A DNA stretch of 64,000 bases from assembly GCF_034702125.1 (NCBI RefSeq), contig NC_085867.1, positions 41,304,983 through 41,368,982 on the forward strand, given 5' to 3'. This DNA comes from Engraulis encrasicolus (Eukaryota > Chordata > Actinopteri > Clupeiformes > Engraulidae). The notes below the pieces were generated by a model. The model saw only the letters and a list, made by a program, of their open reading frames with translations. It made no database searches and was not told the DNA's origin. Below are positions 37,030-49,846 of this stretch, piece after piece (position 1 is the first letter of the stretch; every line of letters starts with the position of its first letter). A program made the translations under genes and the position numbers.

Positions 37030-37440
37030 AGGAGCACTTCAGCCAATTTCAATATGCTGTTGTATTGATCACGCTACCCTTGACTTGTCAGTTCCCGGTG
37101 ACGCTGCATTTTTTTGTCTCAGCCCTTTCCGAGATCTGAGCTATTCTTATGGGGGCAGATTTTGTTTGACATAAAAACTTTCTTAACATAGGCCTACTCC
37201 CATTATTTTCCCAAAAGGTATCGCTTTTTGCTAGTTGTCTGCTGATGTTGCATAACCTTTTAGATGTTTTTGGGAATAAATAACAAAAAGTTTTTTTGAA
37301 ATGTAAACAAAACAACTGCCCCAATTACAATGACCAGGATCTCGGAAAAAAGTCTGAAGAAAAAAAACATCTCAGGTACTGACAAGTCCAGGGTAGTGTG
37401 AGCATTACAACTGCATGTTGAAAATGGCTGGACTTATCCT
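37030..37440. mobile_element. TTAA-flanked MITE with ~65-bp inverted repeats
   Basis: Left end AGGAGCACTTCAGCCAATTT CAATATGC; right end GCATGTTGAAAATGGCTGGA CTTATCCT. The inverted match continues to CTTGACTTGTCAGT / ACTGACAAGTCCAG. TTAA flanks both sides (37026-37029, 37441-37444), as in Kolobok or piggyBac families. It is 411 bp and non-coding. The right-end sequence recurs at 5939-6016. Confidence 0.8.
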
Positions 37441-37444
37441 TTAA

Positions 37445-38701
37445 AGCAACACTAAAGTGCTTTATATTTGTTTGGTCTGGGTGGCATTGCCACGGCTGTC
37501 CCTGCTCACACGTCCATGTGATGAGTTCAATTTAAAGGCTGAATTTTTTGTGTGCATTGTGCATTGCGTAATGACAATGGTAGAAAGATTCTCTCAGTTG
37601 TACAACTAGCTCCACAGTGATATGAAACAGCGTTCTCACTTACATTTACAGGCACGTGCTGTATATCCTTTTGTAATACAGTGGCAAAAGCAACAGGTTA
37701 GTTATAGCACTCACAATGTTACACAACAAATGGTACCACAATGTTGAGCAGGCTACAAAAAAAAACAAAAAAACTTGCCATACATTGTACTGTAATGTGC
37801 ATTTCATTCCTTCAGCTAGTCAATCGGGACGGGTAAATATTGTGCATGCCATAAATGTGGAAAAACCTTGGCTTACACCAAAGTAGAATAACATTATCAT
37901 TTATCATACATAACTATGACTTACAGAGATGCAATGCAATGCAGTGCAAAGCTATTACAGACCCAAGAGCTTGACACTCTGGTACACTGGAGGGCGTTCA
38001 ACAACAGACATTTCACTTGGAAGGCACTGTCAAGAATGACGTAACCAATGCAGGGTTCACATACGTACATGTGCAACGTCTGTAACATTTTCTGAGGTAT
38101 GCCAGAGTTGTGCATAGGCTATTTGAAATTATAATGTTGCTGAAAAATGCTGCTATTACACTGGCAAGGTTCCACAGTTCCAAAGTTCCATGGAACAGTC
38201 CTGTCCATTTTTATTTGTCCTCACAACAGCCCCGGTTCCTCATACGCCGCCGGCGGTGTGATTTTAGAACTGTCTATAAGCTTCTTGGTACAAGGGACAA
38301 ACAGGGAGAAGGTTCCTAGTAATGTATATAACCATTAGCCTATATACCTGTAGCCATTATATTCATAACTATTGTTGCAGTATACAGACAAAAAGGTTTT
38401 TTTTAGTTTTTTTTACAAAATGATAATCACAACATACCTCCTAATTTGTCCTAATTGTTCATTTCACTCTTTCCTACAAGAAGAGACAGATTACGATATA
38501 AGCACAATATAAAGTGCTTCGATTCCAGTCATTTTACCTGGATTCCAACACCCTTTGTGTTTCGTTAAGTGTTTTTTTTTTTTTAACACGTCATATGCAC
38601 CATGCTATGCCACTTGGTACATGATGCCCCTTCAAAATGGCGGTGGAGGTGGGATGGTTCGGTTTGTCCTGGTGCTTTCCAGGGACAGCCTGGGCCTGAG
38701 C
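37445..38701. other. Intergenic between shc3 and s1pr3
   Basis: No gene seen. A minus-strand AATAAA (plus-strand TTTATT at 38210-38215) could serve as a polyadenylation signal for s1pr3, giving a 3'UTR of about 0.8 kb. This is a guess from position only. Confidence 0.3.
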
Positions 38702-38864
38702 CAGAGGCGCATCTTGTCACCAGGCTAGGCAGGCATCTGCTTGGGCCCCCTCAGCCCCTATATGACAAATAACAGCACACACTTCACTACAGTAGTGGTG
38801 GTTTTGTTTCAAATGTTATGTTATGTTTCGATTGGGGCCCCGCCTGACCCTAGAATCGCCTCTG
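38702..38864. mobile_element. hAT-like MITE (CAGAGGCG ends)
   Basis: Ends CAGAGGCGCATCTTGTCACC and ...CTAGAATCGCCTCTG, with TTGGGCCCCCTCAGCCCC inside the left half and GGGGCCCCGCCTGAC in the right. Flanking 8-mers (GCCTGAGC / GCCTAGGT) only partly match, so the target duplication is eroded or absent. Confidence 0.55.
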
Positions 38865-39021
38865 GCCTAGGTCTGGTAGGCTTGCTCATGAATCATCCAG
38901 CCCTGTCTTCATCTTGACTTCACTTTTAAGTTCATGTGGACTGAAGCAGCACTGAAAAGAATGAGAGTTAAGCAGCGGCACTTCTCCCTCCTGCAGTTTC
39001 TTCCTGAGATGTAGGCCTCTG

Positions 39022-40041
39022 TCAGGCGTTGACCTGTGGGTTTTCCAGGTCATTGGGCTTGTTGTGGGTACTGCTGGACTTGCTTCGACTGTGCTCCAGG
39101 GCAGCGTTTGCGCTGTTGCTCTCTTTACTGACGCAGCCGCACACTATGGAGAAAAAGGCGCGTCGCATCTCCCTACTTGCCAACGTGTATATGACTGGAT
39201 TCATGGCCGAATTGATAACAGCCAAGGCGACAAACCAGTCCGCTTTCATCAGCACGGGACACTGGCGGTGATCACACGCCACGTCCACGAGCAGCAGTAC
39301 GAAGATGGGAGTCCAACAGGCGATGAACACACCGACCACTATGACAACGGTGCGCAATAGCGCCATGGACCTCTCCGAGTTGCTGTGCTTGGTGACTTTG
39401 CGACTGCTAGACTTCACCAGGATGTAAATGCGGGTGTACAACACTGATATCGCAAGCAAGAGTGCCATAAAAATCGTAATGTAAAAGGCCAGGTATGTCT
39501 TAGAAAACAGAGGCAGTATGGTGGAACAGTCAGGAAGGTCGCCGAGACAGTTCCAACCAAGACCAGGCAGTGTTCCCAGTAAGATGGCAATTAACCAGCA
39601 GGTGCCGATCAGGATGAAAACTCTGTAGTTTTTCTTGGTATCATAGTGTCTCATCTTAATCATGGTTAAATGTCTCTCGATTGCAATGGCAAGCAGACTG
39701 AAAACGGAAGCACCCAGGACAACGAACATGCTCCCCTCCCGCAAAAACCACATTGCGGGCGACAGTTGCAGAGTCGCCTCTCCAGACAGCGTCAAGTTCA
39801 CGATGTAAGTTACCCCCGCTAGAAGGTCACACAAGGCGAGATTTCCGATAAAGAAATACATTCTGTTGTGAAATTTGTGGTTTTTCCATATGGCCACCAA
39901 AACAACCACATTTTCCAAAACAATCACGCTACAGATGAAGAGGAAAGCGATTGTTTTGGGGTCGGTCTGCCCGTCATCCCTTTCCTTGCGGTTATCCAAT
40001 TTACCAGTGAAGTTGTAGTGTAAATATATGAGAGGGTTCAT
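39022..40041 (-). CDS. s1pr3: Sphingosine-1-phosphate receptor 3
   Basis: Seven-helix G-protein-coupled receptor of the plasma membrane for sphingosine-1-phosphate; S1PR3 signals through Gi, Gq and G12/13. It is 339 residues in one uninterrupted exon, as in other S1P receptor genes. Helices lie at roughly 31-52, 64-84, 99-120, 140-160, 184-209, 230-253 and 268-288. Visible hallmarks: N-glycosylation site NFT at residue 10, [18 protein letters not shown] in helix 2, REG at 101-103 (the arginine-glutamate pair that binds the S1P head group), ERH in place of DRY at 122-124, SSSRKV and [11 protein letters not shown] in loop 3, CWTP in helix 6, NPVIY at 281-285, and a VCGC palmitoylation-type motif at 300-303. 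It resembles S1PR3 best ([22 protein letters not shown] tail); the tail is shorter than the human one (378 residues total, from memory). It converges with shc3. Confidence 0.95.
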   Translation of the reverse strand: MNPLIYLHYNFTGKLDNRKERDDGQTDPKTIAFLFICSVIVLENVVVLVAIWKNHKFHNRMYFFIGNLALCDLLAGVTYIVNLTLSGEATLQLSPAMWFLREGSMFVVLGASVFSLLAIAIERHLTMIKMRHYDTKKNYRVFILIGTCWLIAILLGTLPGLGWNCLGDLPDCSTILPLFSKTYLAFYITIFMALLLAISVLYTRIYILVKSSSRKVTKHSNSERSMALLRTVVIVVGVFIACWTPIFVLLLVDVACDHRQCPVLMKADWFVALAVINSAMNPVIYTLASREMRRAFFSIVCGCVSKESNSANAALEHSRSKSSSTHNKPNDLENPQVNA

Positions 40042-41367
40042 CTTTCTTGCAGACGCCAGGTGGCAGTGTGGTAGCGTACAGACTCTGGGCAGTGTGTTCT
40101 ATTCGAGGAGGAGACGGTGAAGAACCTGGTTGCAATCACGCTGTGGGTTGTGCACATCTGTAGTCATCACCTTTGCCAACATCTGCACAGACTGCTCCAC
40201 CTTGACAGATTAAACAACGACATTTTTATATTTTACAAACCACATAAATTGATCATAAAATACAAGAAGAAAAGGTTAGCCATCAGTAGGGCCTACCCTA
40301 TTCATCCATTCAACAAAACGGGAGACAAGGCTGCAGGTTATATTGATTTATTTAAACTAATCCTTATCCAGAATGTGCCCACTACCTCAGCTCACTAACA
40401 GCAGCAGTGGCAGTAAAATCATTGGATATGAAAATAATGATTGGACACTAAAATCTGGTAGGCTATCACTTAGGCTAGTATAGCCTATTATCACTGAACT
40501 GTGTAATGTCATGCGTAAATGTATAACTTTTTATACGGAGATTGCTACAGTATTCAAAGGCTATTTTGTGTAGTTGAACTATTGAAGGAAAGGAACATCT
40601 GTTTCAGTTTTGAGCAGAGCACCAAGCGCGCCAAGTCTGTTGAACGGTCGAACTAGACAACTTCAAAAAATCATCAGGACTCGAATTATTTAACATGCAC
40701 ACTTATAATACTTTTATAACAAAACATTTCGGAAACTTACCATTTAAGATGACAAAAGTGATTTGACGCATCGGGTGGTTGGAGTCAGTGCGTTTGATGA
40801 ATCAATTCAGTGACGCGAACCAGGCGAATGAAACGTCCGTATGTAGGGCTTGTGCGCTCTCCTTGGGAGTTTGCTTGTCCATGAATGCATTTGCGTCTTC
40901 CACGATTAACACAGCTCTCCAACTCCAACCCCTGTTTCCGATAGCAGGGTTGGCGTCAGTACCATTCTGTGGCAGAGGAGGAGCGTCTGACAGACACAGT
41001 GCGAACTTTTTTAGATGGAGGATTTTGGGAAAGTGGATTTACAACATCAGGATTAACTTTATTGAAATTAATTGTTTTAATAATATCTTAATAATAGTAT
41101 GCGAAGATACGATATTGGTAATGAGATATTCCTAATTATAATGATTTTGGCTACTGCTGGCAGCTTAGCCTATGACTTAATGTTCATATTATTTTTATAA
41201 CGTCAGCAAGGACGTCATTCAATGATCTCTATAATTTCAGCATAAGATTACAATAGTCAGCGTCTCAAGACAGCACTGGGCAACTGCTTTGAATAGAGAC
41301 GTTGAATTTGTGCGTTACCAATGCAGGGAAAATGAAGTAGCCTAGTGACCAAATTGTGATTTTTGGT
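40042..41367. other. Upstream of s1pr3, no further exon found
   Basis: This is where the s1pr3 5'UTR and promoter should lie. S1P receptor genes usually have a separate non-coding first exon; I cannot locate it from sequence alone. No coding signal is seen. A short (TG)n with CGTGCACGCG follows at 41368-41394. Confidence 0.35.
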
Positions 41368-41773
41368 GTGTGTGTGTGTGTGCGTGCACGCGTGCAAATC
41401 TGTGTATTGTATTCTTTGACAGACAGGAACAATATTTGTGTAGTGATCACCGGTGCTGGAGTACAGAGGGGTGTGGTGGTAGGCTGGCTGGGCAGCTGAA
41501 GGACCAGACCACACCAGTGAGGCCTGCCCCTCCCATCCCAGCTCAGGCACTCCAAATGGGGATGGGGATGGGGAGGATGATGGGGCTCCAGGAAGGAAGG
41601 GTGGAGAGAAGCCGTGCACAGCAAGCAATGAGTGTATATATTAGTAGACTGTATGGAGAGCATTAGCTCATACTCTATGATGGCATTAATGGCAGGCATA
41701 ACACCACACCTTGACCATTATAGGACATCTAATACCTATCATTACTGTAGGACCTTTGTGTTTTACTATGGAG

Positions 41774-42058
<285 letters not shown>

Positions 42059-42260
42059 GAGACGAAAAGCAAAGATGGGGACAAGAGTTGTGAATTAGCT
42101 TTAGCGAAAAACATCATAGTGCATGCATCTGATGACTGTCCTAGATAGCCTTTATGTGTCCGTACCAAAATAAACTGTTCAATCAATCATAACATGGATG
42201 TTTTCATTTCCGGAGAAAATTCAGACCTGGATTGATTGTACCGCGTGCCAAAAACATTCG

Positions 42261-42430
42261 GTAACACTTTACTAGATGCCGGTGTCAGAATCATGTCATT
42301 ACAGTGTCATAACAGTGTCATGACACAGTCATAGATAAGTCATGAACATTATGTCCATGTCATAAACATTTTATGACTGTTGGCCTTAGTGACATTCGGT
42401 TATGGCAAAGACAACCCTGAAGCCATTTCA
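42261..42430 (+). mobile_element. GGTAACACTTTA dispersed repeat, second copy
   Basis: Starts GGTAACACTTTACTAGATGC, contains five ATGTCAT / GTCATAA / TCATGAC words, and includes TTTATGACTGTTGGCCTTAG. Related to the minus-strand copy at 34735-34893. Confidence 0.5.
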
Positions 42431-43327
42431 TTGATTCCTTCATCTATTGTGTATAATGGTGGTGGATGCACAGTGAAGAATGTGGAGTTAATGTTTCAGA
42501 GTAAACTTATATAACTCCAAATAGAGTATTTACAACACTGTGGAGAGTCAATTTACTTTAACATGGAGTCCAAAGGCAGCACAACATTCTGTAGGTGACC
42601 AGTTTATGTGTTAGTAATATACAATCTATGTTTCATCTCCACAGCATTAAATGTTTACGCAATATTGAGTAGAATTAACTTTGAAAATGTTACACTGACC
42701 AAAGAGTAAAAAAGAGGGGGAACGTTTGATAGAAATGGAGTTAATCCAACACTTTATAAATCATATTTACACTTGTATTTTTATTTTTGTTACATGGCTG
42801 CATCCACTTCCCTTTTCTCTGCTGCTTTTTCACACCATCAGTGTTTGCGATCATTTGGATGTTTTGGCATGTGCATGCTTCCTGATGTGGCAAAGCTGCA
42901 GACACACAGTATAGCTACGGTACTTATCACTGTCATCATGACACACCATCTTATTTATTTCCTGTCATGCAGAGGCAACATTTTTTTAATGAACATTTGA
43001 ACCAAAACAGCAACAATGTAGTTAAGTGTATGCTGTTATTCACTACCTAGGGCTGGGGTATTCGATTAAAAGTCACTGAGGGCCGCCGCCAGTTTATCAA
43101 ATTCCCCACAGTAAAAGGCCAGAACGTAATATCATATACAGATAGCGTGCCTATGTTTTAATTTTGCTCAGACCTTATGGAGGGCCAGACCCTTGCCATG
43201 CAAGGGCCGGATCTGGCCATGGGGCCCTCAATTGAATAGTCGTGACCTTGGGTCTCGGGGGCCCAAGCGGCTGCCTGGTGACAAGATGTGCCTCTGCTGT
43301 CACGCATACATGTGCCTTGACAGGGCA
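42431..43327. other. Non-coding, with hAT-like debris
   Basis: At 43048 the sequence TAGGGCTGGGGTATTCGATT resembles a hAT end, and a matching AATTGAATAGTCGTGACC lies near 43229, but the outer right end is degraded. 43251-43300 (CTCGGGGGCCCAAGCGGCTG CCTGG) resembles the end of the 38.7-kb MITE. No gene seen. Confidence 0.4.
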
Positions 43328-43586
43328 TTTTGAAAGCCTGATTGGGAAACTCCAACTCTCCAACTCCCATTGTTATTGTGACACAGCACTCTACAGCACA
43401 CAAGTGAACACTGCACACTGCACTCAACGAAATTGCATTTATGCCTCACCCGGGCCGTGCAAGGGGGCAGCCCTCAATGGCACCCCATGGGAGCAGTGCG
43501 GCGGAATGGTACCGTGCTCAGGGTACCTCAGTCATAGAGGAGGATGGTGGAGAGCACTGGTGAATTACTCCCCCATCATGTCACCT
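43328..43586 (-). mobile_element. tRNA-derived SINE, head missing
   Basis: On the minus strand it shares with the SINE at 12875-13182 the body GAGGTACCCTGAGCACGGTA, CCGCCGCACTGCTCCC and the 3' part TGTGTCACAATAACAATGGG. It stops at the GGGGGAGTAATTCACCAGTG point, so the A and B boxes are absent: a truncated copy. Confidence 0.7.
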
Positions 43587-43968
43587 TGGGATCTACAATC
43601 ATATTTGGAGGTCCCATATTATTTCCTCTCAGGTGGTAAACCATGCTTAGCAGTTTCTATATACAAAGCAGGCAATGGCGACTCACAGATGGTTTCCCTG
43701 TATGGGAAGCTCAGATTCACATGGTGCAGGCTAAGCAAAATAGGTGGGCGAGACAGAATTAAAGGCAGACTTTTCCCTTATAATTGCATATTGTACAGGC
43801 CTGCATAAACCGTGGACTTTCGCAGTGCAAATTAAGGGTTATGACCGAGACACAGAAAAATCCTTGTTCCGGCTGTGTTTCGGTTTAGAGTACCGTATGT
43901 CAACGTTCTAAGTTCAAGAGAGTAACACATGGTCATGAGCTCAGTATTAAATATAGCTGCCCCCAGGG

Positions 43969-44240
43969 CTGGCCTTGGACTAAAAACGGCCTGGGCATTT
44001 TTGACATGGACGAGCCCCCTCACACAGTCACCACCCTCCCTCCTACACTATAACTACACCATAACATGATGGTCCAATGTCTATTATTAAAGAAACACCA
44101 ATGGGACTCCCCATCTCAATTGTGGGGTGGTCACTAAGGGAAAGATAAAAGCAAAACAACAACCAAATAAAAGCATCGGCCACTGAGGGCTGTCAGGCCA
44201 CTGGGAAAATGCCCTCTATGCCAGATTACCCGCACTGGCA
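43969..44240. mobile_element. Partial hAT-like element (CAGGGCTGGCC end)
   Basis: CAGGGCTGGCCTTGGACTAA AAACGGCC at the left and GGCCACTGGGAAAATGCCCT further right match the two ends of the element at 63108-63954. The terminal bases on the right are missing. Confidence 0.5.
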
Positions 44241-45471
44241 GCCCGTAACCTAGTGAGATACATCCTGCCAAAGCAGATACATCCTGCCAAAGCTTCATCT
44301 CAACATAAACTAAGGACCTCTGTTCTGGTAGCCATGTTTAAATTTCAGAGCAGTTTTACAGTACATTTAAACCAGATGTTTAATGGCAGAGGTTTGGGTG
44401 GCACATTTGATGGTGGAATCCAATCCGAACGTCATTTACACCTCCTGTATAGTGGCCTGAAGATATCTCCTCAGTTTCTCTTTAGATGATACATTTGTTT
44501 AACGAATATACAATGTTTGACCAGTGTTGGAAGGTGACAATATACTAACAAAAGTTGCCACACTATCACGGACTATTATAGGAAACACAATATCTGAGAA
44601 ATACTGTAAGGAGAACTTACTGCAACTTTAGCCACCCAATCATGTTGGCGCCTTGTTAAAGTAGGTTTTTAGAGTGTCATCATCTTCAATGATGGACCCC
44701 GCCCCCCCGACACACACACACAAACACACCATTTTCAGGAAGTTAGAATTGGGTTCAGCACCATTGTTTGGGCATGTAAGTGATGTCAATTAGCATAAAA
44801 CAGAGCCCCTAACTACTCTTGGCTAACAGCTTTTTTATGTTTACAGGAATATAAACTCCTCCCTTCTGGAAGACGTTTCAGAACGCCTTGCTGTCAAAAA
44901 ATTAAATATAAACACTCTTTTCTCCCTCATTTTATAGCATTGCTTAACAAAAGGGGAGAATAGTAGACATTTTTAGTACATTTATTTTAGTAACTTAATT
45001 AGTAACTTAACTTTTCTGTAACTTTTAGTAGGCTAACTTCCTCTTTTTAGTAACTTAACTTAGTAACTTAATTAGTAACTTTTTAATATTTATTCGACTG
45101 TGCTGCCCTAATCAGCTTATGGACCTAGATGACTAGACTCTATAGGCCATATTGTGTTTTGTGTGTCTTTAATGTGCGTTTACATGTGGATTGTGGAGAA
45201 GTGTCATGCAAGACAAATTTCTGTGCAAACAGACAATAAAAGTTTGTCTTATCTTATCTTATCTTACATGACAGTGTGCTCTGTGAAGATACTAAATAAT
45301 CACTCAATACTTAATAACAGAGTTGTAAGCCCATGGACAAAAAACTTTATGGATTTAAACTTTCATCCAAAAGGTATAGGCCTGTCTTCAGTGTTGTGCT
45401 CCAATGACTCCAAGGAAGGGATATCTTTTCAAATAATGAACCTTCTTAATAGTCACCATCATTGTAAAACT

Positions 45472-45474
<3 letters not shown>
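44241..45474. other. Non-coding, short local repeats
   Basis: Contains a duplicated GATACATCCTGCCAAAGC (about 44258-44295), a TAGTAACTTAA-rich stretch (about 44985-45085), and a LINE-tail-like ACAATAAAAGTTTGTCTTAT followed by (CTTAT)n at 45233-45266. No gene seen. Confidence 0.45.

Positions 45475-45566
<92 letters not shown>
45475..45566. repeat. (CT)n microsatellite
   Basis: About 92 bases of pure TC dinucleotide. Confidence 0.97.
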
Positions 45567-45569
<3 letters not shown>

Positions 45570-46430
45570 CCCAATCGTACATTTCATTACCACCGCTTAA
45601 AGTAGCATGGCCCTCTGCTCTGACTGCCTCTCAGACTCTCTCGGGAGCCAATGCATTCATGGTCTCGTGCCGTAATGGCCTTCTCCTGGAAACAGACTGT
45701 AGTGTAGAGACTGAAGAACTGGCAATGATTTCAAATACAGTGCTCTCCGCAGAGTGTAACATAAAAATAAAACTCATCAATCATGGGTGCTGTCATGTAA
45801 TATTAAAATGCTTTTCCTCAAATGTGTTTGCCTTCATTTTTTTTCAAACACAACAAACTCTGATATGAGTTTGTTTGCGAGATTGTAAGCTGAACTTAGA
45901 GGCCCTGATGGATCCGTATCTACCATCTGTGTACACCGAGTCACGATACTGTATCGTGATGCAAGAAGGCAGTATCGTGATACGCCTATTCAAAGTTTTG
46001 TTACCGTCTGTCAGACCGTTTTCTGTCAGTCCAGAAAACAACCACATGATATTATGTGATGGTGCTTCAGAGCTTCAAATAAATATCATTATTTTTAAAC
46101 TTTTTAAACTTTATTAGTAACATTTTGTAACCTACTCTACCTTTCAACAATCATCAAAAAGATACATATTAAAAATCATGGGGTGTAACTTATCGAACCG
46201 TAGGTCAAAAATCGTGATATGAACCGAATCATGAATTGAGTGTATTGTTACAGCCCTATTACGCAAGATGTGTCAGAATAGTGGCCTTATTTAATGGTTA
46301 TGGCGACCACATTGCCTAAGCAAAGCATTGACTTAACAAAACGTTTTCACTGCTTTATATAGGGTTCTGTGGCAAGCCACTAACACTTCTGTCCATTAGC
46401 AGTAGGCTACCAGTATACCTAAACTCATTA
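45567..46430. other. Non-coding, with a truncated hAT-like end
   Basis: 45941-45990 holds CACGATACTGTATCGTG palindromes, and 46236-46258 ends GTATTGTTACAGCCCTA, a hAT-type right end. A matching left end was not found. No gene seen. Confidence 0.4.
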
Positions 46431-47438
46431 CAGTTTTTCTCGAATGCTTACACACAATTTCTGGTACTTTGCACACAATTCTCGGAACATCTCACCCATT
46501 TCCCAACTCCCCTAACCAATGTCACTGAACACTAAACACAATTCCTTCTTTACACTCACATTTCAGTTTTAAAACACACTCTTTTCAAAACACTACACAA
46601 CACCCTGGTTGTCGCATTGAACACACTGTCATTCAAAATACTAAAATCAACTGCCATACTAAGTTCACTTCCTCATCACATGGGCAAACTCTCTTCATAC
46701 CAGTTTACAATCTGAAATCATCACCCCATAAGGACACACATTGCATGTCATATTGATGAAAAATGAGTGGATGCAAGGAGAAAACACATTTGTTTAGTTT
46801 TTGAACTAAAAAATATGTTATACAAGACATCACTTTCATGTGGTTACCCAATATTTTACAATAAATTAGTGCAATTTTTTAAATGTCAGAAAAATATGTA
46901 AAATATTTACACATCTGTGTACTCCGAGTCTAAAAACAATATTTCAGTATTTTACTGCAGAAAAATACCCTCTTTAGTAAGTAGAATACTGAAGAAAATA
47001 AGTTTCTACTGTGTTTCAAGTTGAGTATAGAGTTTTACCTTGCATATTAGTGTTCAATGGTTCACATAAGAGTGTATTAAAATGACTACTTGTGTGTGTC
47101 ATATGAGACCAAAATGACCTTTTTAGAAGAGAGTACATTGTTTTGAGACAAGACGTGCATTTTTCAGAGGTAGTGAGTTTTGCCCGTTGTGTGTGAGGTT
47201 TGGAGATTTGTGTGTAGAGTTTTGAGAATTCGAGAACTGATTCCGAAAAATGTGTGTAAGCAATCGAGAAAATCTGTACTACAGAAAAATACCCTCTTTA
47301 GTAAGTAGAACACTGAAGAAAATAAGTTTCTACTGTGTTTCAAGTTGAGTATAGTTTTACCTTGTGCATATTAGTGTTCAATGGTTCACATAAGAGTGTA
47401 TTAAAATGACTGCTTGTAAGCAATCGAGAAAAACTGTA
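46431..47438. mobile_element. Tc-like inverted-repeat element with duplicated 3' part
   Basis: Left end CAGTTTTTCTCGAATGCTTA CACAC; right end GTGTGTAAGCAATCGAGAAA ATCTG at 47276, with TA on both sides. Immediately after, 47280-47438 repeats the internal segment from about 46962 (AGAAAAATACCCTCTTTAGT AAGTAGAA) and closes with a second copy of the right end, GTAAGCAATCGAGAAAAACT G. No coding frame. Confidence 0.72.
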
Positions 47439-48798
47439 AGTTGTTACTGTAAATAGCGCACCGAAACCACACCAAACCATACCAAACCACACTGAAAACC
47501 AACAAGGCCTATGCAATCACTCTTGACGGTCAGAGGTACTATATCCTCAAAATCTCCCAAACCTCTGGTTAGTACATAAAGATAGCCTACTTCCACCTTG
47601 ACCATTTAAGGCTTCCCAAATGTAATCAGTTCATGTATCAACTAAAACACACTATACAATACATAGCCTACAAGATTTGGTGCAAATTCTTCCATCAGTT
47701 CAAAAGTTATAGTGGAAATGAAGTCGTCCATGTCGAAAGTCAGCCTGAAAGTCAACTTGAAAGTCATCTTGTTGGCCTGCAAAATGTTTTCAGTTCACCA
47801 TAGAGTGTTGACATACCAGAATTGGTGCAAATTCAAAAGTAATTGCATTAGCACAAGATGTATCAGTTGATCCTTATTATTGAATGTCAAGGATTTGACT
47901 CCTTGCTACTTGAAATACCAGCTAGTGAGGTAGTTACATCATTCTATTCATGACAAAATACAGAAAATTGTGAACACCTGGCTGGCACTCAGTCCAAGTG
48001 CTCTTTGGGGAATTCTGTCTTGGGAAGGCACAGGCCTTGCTTCCTGGCAGCCTGTTGGGTGGAGCTGATGTGAGTGGAGAGAGCTCAGCATCCTAACAGC
48101 CTGCTGGATTAAGCTCTTGTTGAATCACCAAGAATGACCAAGACAAATGAATGACAATCCTTGCAGACTAAACAAAAAGCTCTAAGTTACTGCAGACTCT
48201 AACCAAGTCCAGCTGTTAATTTCCCAAAAAGTAAGGTAGCTGAAGTCGAGGGCATGGTCATTAATATATAGATTACTTTTTATAGTTCTAATCAGCTTTT
48301 TGTTTCCTGTGGCCATAACACACAACACTAATTCATCTGAATGAGTACTGTAGACAGTATACAGTATATGTGTATGCTCTCTTAAGAGGGTATATGGCCG
48401 CTGAAGAGACCTGGGTTGTCTCCTGTGTCTGTCTGTTAGACAAAAGCAGGAAGCTCAAAAAGCAAACTTGGTCATGGGCATTAAATATGCATGGCAAGAC
48501 ACTCACTCTGGAGAGACTACTCTGCAATCACCATTAAAGCGCATTGCAAGAGGATACAAATCATCCCTCCGCAGACAGACAGACTTTTTGGAGTTCACCA
48601 ATGCATTAAGGACAACTCAAAGTTGGGAGTGCATTTCAAATGTATGAATTAAAAGTTATGTAAGTTGCATAAACATTTCAAAACCTGATCAAGTTAGGCC
48701 TATACTGTAAGAGAGTCCTTTTATAATTAGGGGTACATTTCATGTAAAGCAAAAATAATTCTGTGTTTTTTTTTTCTTCAATAAATAACCTAGATGTT
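47439..48798. other. Non-coding, nothing recognised
   Basis: No exon or named repeat. A few short direct repeats (AAAGTCAGCCTG, AAAGTCAACTTG, AAAGTCATCTTG around 47737-47770) are visible. Confidence 0.4.
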
Positions 48799-49672
48799 TC
48801 TATGGTATACACATCCTTTCCAAACAAACTAATTGTCAAGTTAAATCCTAAATTACTTATAAGATATTTTAATGAAAATGAACATTTACTTGTTTTTGAT
48901 TTTGTAAACCATGTTAAGGAGAAGTGCTTTAATCCATTAACAAGCATTTTAGGTGACAAAACACCCTGTCGTATAACAACTCTGTCATAACAACTGTCAC
49001 AGCTAACACCCATCCCATTAAATTCAGAGAAATTCATGCACTTTTTTTTACATCAGTCTTTGTACATCCGAAGATTTGAGGAAGAAGTCTATGGTATACA
49101 CATCCTTTCCAAACAAACTAATTGTCAAGTTAAATCCTAAATTACTTATAAAATATTTGAATGAAAATGAACATTTGCTTGTTTTTGATTTTGTAAACCA
49201 TGTTAAGGAGAAGCGCTTTAATCCATTAACAAGCATTTTAGGTGACAAAACACCCTTTCGTATAACAACTCTGTCATAACAACTGTCACAGCTAATAAGA
49301 AACACCCATCCCATTAAATTCAGAGAAATTCATGCACTTTTTTTACATCAGTCTTTGTACATCCGAAGATTTGAGGAAGAAGTCTATGGTATACACATCC
49401 TTTCCAAACAAACTAATTGTCAAGTTAAATCCTAAATTACTTATAAAATATTTGAATGAAAATGAACATTTGCTTGTTTTTGATTTTGTAAACCATGTTA
49501 AGGAGAAGTGCTTTAATCCATTAACAAGCATTTTAGGTGACAAAACACCCTGTCGTATAACAACTCTGTCATAACAACTGTCACAGCTAACACCCATCCC
49601 ATTAAATTCAGAGAAATTCATGCACTTTTTTTACATCAGTCTTTGTACATCCGAAGATTTGAGGAAGAAGTG
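48799..49672. repeat. Three tandem copies of a ~290-bp unit
   Basis: Units begin TCTATGGTATACACATCCTT at 48799, 49088 and 49383, and end GATTTGAGGAAGAAG. The copies differ by a handful of substitutions and an 8-base AATAAGAA insertion in copy 2. Each copy keeps a 62-codon plus-strand frame (MVYTSFPNKLIVKLNP...RITTLS) and a longer overlapping minus-strand frame. No splice sites or family resemblance support a gene. Confidence 0.92.
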
Positions 49673-49743
49673 ATGTACGTAATTTTTGGTGCTTATGCAA
49701 GCTTTGGACTGAGGAGTGTGTGTGCACGTGATGGTGTTTATCT

Positions 49744-49800
49744 GATGATAGATGATAGATAGCCTTATTGTCCTCATGGGGACATTCATTCTCATCAAGA
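49744..49800 (-). repeat. Retroposon tail with (ATCT)n
   Basis: On the minus strand, AATGTCCCCATGAGGACAAT AAGGCTATCTATC ATC: a LINE-like 3' end followed by an imperfect tetranucleotide repeat, as seen in many fish LINE insertions. Confidence 0.5.
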
Positions 49801-49846
49801 ATTCAAGACAGACATGAAGACATCAAACACCATTGAGTATTCAGAT

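Noticed and set aside
39029..39360. Plus-strand open frames of 80 and 98 codons opposite s1pr3
   Set aside because: They are antisense shadows of the conserved receptor coding sequence.
48799..49672. CRISPR-like direct repeats
   Set aside because: Units are ~290 bp and directly adjacent with no spacer pattern, and the genome is vertebrate. It is a tandem duplication.
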